DNA from: Micromonosporaceae bacterium
GTDB taxonomy: Bacteria; Actinomycetota; Actinomycetes; Mycobacteriales; Micromonosporaceae
Direction: 5' to 3'
Length of the DNA: 6,062 nt
Assembly: GCA_019690055.1 (NCBI GenBank)
Contig: JADGGF010000284.1
Span: 1 to 6,062 of the forward strand
Part shown: one piece after another, positions 5,400 to 6,062 of the stretch
Layout: the number at the start of each line of letters is the position of its first letter
Position numbering within the stretch: the stretch's first letter is position 1
Translations under genes and position numbers: made by a program
Notes under the pieces: model-generated
Database searches by the model: none
Told to the model about the DNA's origin: nothing
What the model saw: only the letters and a program-made list of their open reading frames with translations

Positions 5400-5455
5400 G
5401 TGTGTCAACCCCTCTCACTAAAGAGCTGTCAATAGTTGCCCCACCCCGGCGAAGC
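5400..5455 (-). promoter_or_regulatory. tadC-pilin spacer with pilin Shine-Dalgarno site
   Basis: This 56-bp gap is less GC-rich than its surroundings. It contains the pilin ribosome binding site GAGAGGGG and two exact TTGACA hexamers on the minus strand (5432-5427 and 5408-5403), 24 bp apart. TTGACA equals the -35 consensus, but no -10 hexamer lies at proper distance, so an internal pilin promoter is only a possibility. Confidence 0.35.
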
Positions 5456-6061
5456 TCAGGGTGGGGTCAGCGCGGTCAGCACGTCGCCGACCACACCGAC
5501 GATCACTGGCACGAGGCCGGCAAGCACGAAAGCGGGGAGAAAGCAGAGCCCGAGCGGCAGCACCACGAGCACGCCCGCGGTCCGGGCCCGCGCCTCGGTC
5601 GCGGCGACGACGTCGGCACGCAGGTCATCGGCGACCCGGGTGAATGAGCCGGCGAGCGCCGCACCGCTGTACCCGCTGCGCCACGCCGCGCGGATCACCC
5701 GACGCGCCGCCTCGCTGTCGCCCAGGTGCGCCCACGCGTCACCGGGCGGGGCGCCCGCCCGCAGCGCGCGCTCGACGAGGCTCAGCCGAACCCCGACCGG
5801 ACCACCGACCGCCTGCGCCACCAACCGGGCGGCCGCATCCGGAGTCGCCCCGGCCCGCAGGGCGGCGGCGACGAGATCGACGGCGAACGGTAGCTCGGCG
5901 ATGAAGCGCAGCCGCTGTGCTCGTTCGGCTGGGGTGGGTTGACGGGCAAGCCACATCGCGCACGCCGTCCCGACCAGCACGCCACCGCACCCACCCCACC
6001 AACCACCGATCGACACCACTCCGGCCACTGTCCCGAGGGCCACTGCGGCGACCGTCCACAC
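5456..6061 (-). CDS. TadC-like type II secretion F-domain membrane protein (Rv3657c-like), possibly 5'-partial
   Basis: As visible, this is 201 residues. Two hydrophobic segments lie at about 3-37, followed by a cytoplasmic T2SS-F helical domain (about 50-150), with FIAELPFAVDLVAAALRAGATPDAAARLVA and the second half RVIRAAWRSGYSGAALAGSFTRVADDLRAD. A long hydrophobic C-terminus (about 162-197) closes it. TadC pairs with TadB to form the inner-membrane platform on which the TadA ATPase drives Flp pilin assembly. The size is close to mycobacterial Rv3657c (191 residues as I recall), so the GTG at 6061 may be the true start. However, the window ends one base later, so neither the ribosome binding site nor an upstream start can be judged. 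tadB and tadA are expected just beyond the edge. The pilin gene follows after 56 bp in the same direction. Confidence 0.85.
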   Translation of the reverse strand: MWTVAAVALGTVAGVVSIGGWWGGCGGVLVGTACAMWLARQPTPAERAQRLRFIAELPFAVDLVAAALRAGATPDAAARLVAQAVGGPVGVRLSLVERALRAGAPPGDAWAHLGDSEAARRVIRAAWRSGYSGAALAGSFTRVADDLRADVVAATEARARTAGVLVVLPLGLCFLPAFVLAGLVPVIVGVVGDVLTALTPP

Positions 6062-6062
6062 C

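Overview
The window is high-G+C DNA (roughly 70%), and every gene I can support lies on the minus strand. Gene content points to a filamentous actinomycete. It holds a BldG-type anti-anti-sigma factor with its ATPase-fold partner, a K+-independent H+-pyrophosphatase, and an actinobacterial Tad/Flp pilus gene set. A Micromonosporaceae-like host is my guess from the overall feel of the sequence and is not proven.

Layout in the direction of transcription (from high to low coordinates). (1) A Tad pilus block occupies 6061-4200: a TadC-like T2SS-F membrane protein (5' end at or beyond the window edge), a small Flp-type pilin (DUF4244 type), a TadE-like pseudopilin translationally coupled to it, and a second TadE-like protein of the 'helicase/secretion neighborhood' type. 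The order matches the Rv3657c-Rv3654c arrangement of Mycobacterium tuberculosis. A 241-bp gap between the two TadE-like genes carries a 15-bp tandem repeat. (2) A 419-bp non-coding stretch (3781-4199) contains four compact GC-armed inverted repeats with 6-8 nt spacers, partly arranged as a ~30-bp tandem repeat. A separate perfect 8-bp stem-loop lies just upstream of bldG. (3) bldG (3780-3415) and an apgA-like ATPase-fold gene (3370-2591) follow. The latter has an N-terminal extension built from a 27-bp tandem repeat, and its ATP/Mg-binding motifs look degenerate. (4) hppA (2403-37) encodes the membrane H+-translocating pyrophosphatase. It has its own strong Shine-Dalgarno site and probably its own promoter.

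How it fits together: the Tad genes would build a pilus or secretion apparatus at the membrane. BldG and its partner form a partner-switching module controlling sigma factor activity, and in Streptomyces bldG governs development and antibiotic production. hppA recovers energy from PPi as a proton gradient. As I recall it, the order bldG-apgA-hppA near a tad cluster is shared with Streptomyces coelicolor (SCO3549-SCO3547), where a DEAD/DEAH helicase gene separates bldG from the tad genes. That helicase is absent here and its place is taken by the hairpin-rich spacer. The most interesting material is this spacer, the repeat-built extension and degenerate N-box of the anti-sigma-like protein, and the concentration of short tandem repeats between 3245 and 4756. 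I see no CRISPR array, RNA gene, insertion sequence or obvious novel defence system.
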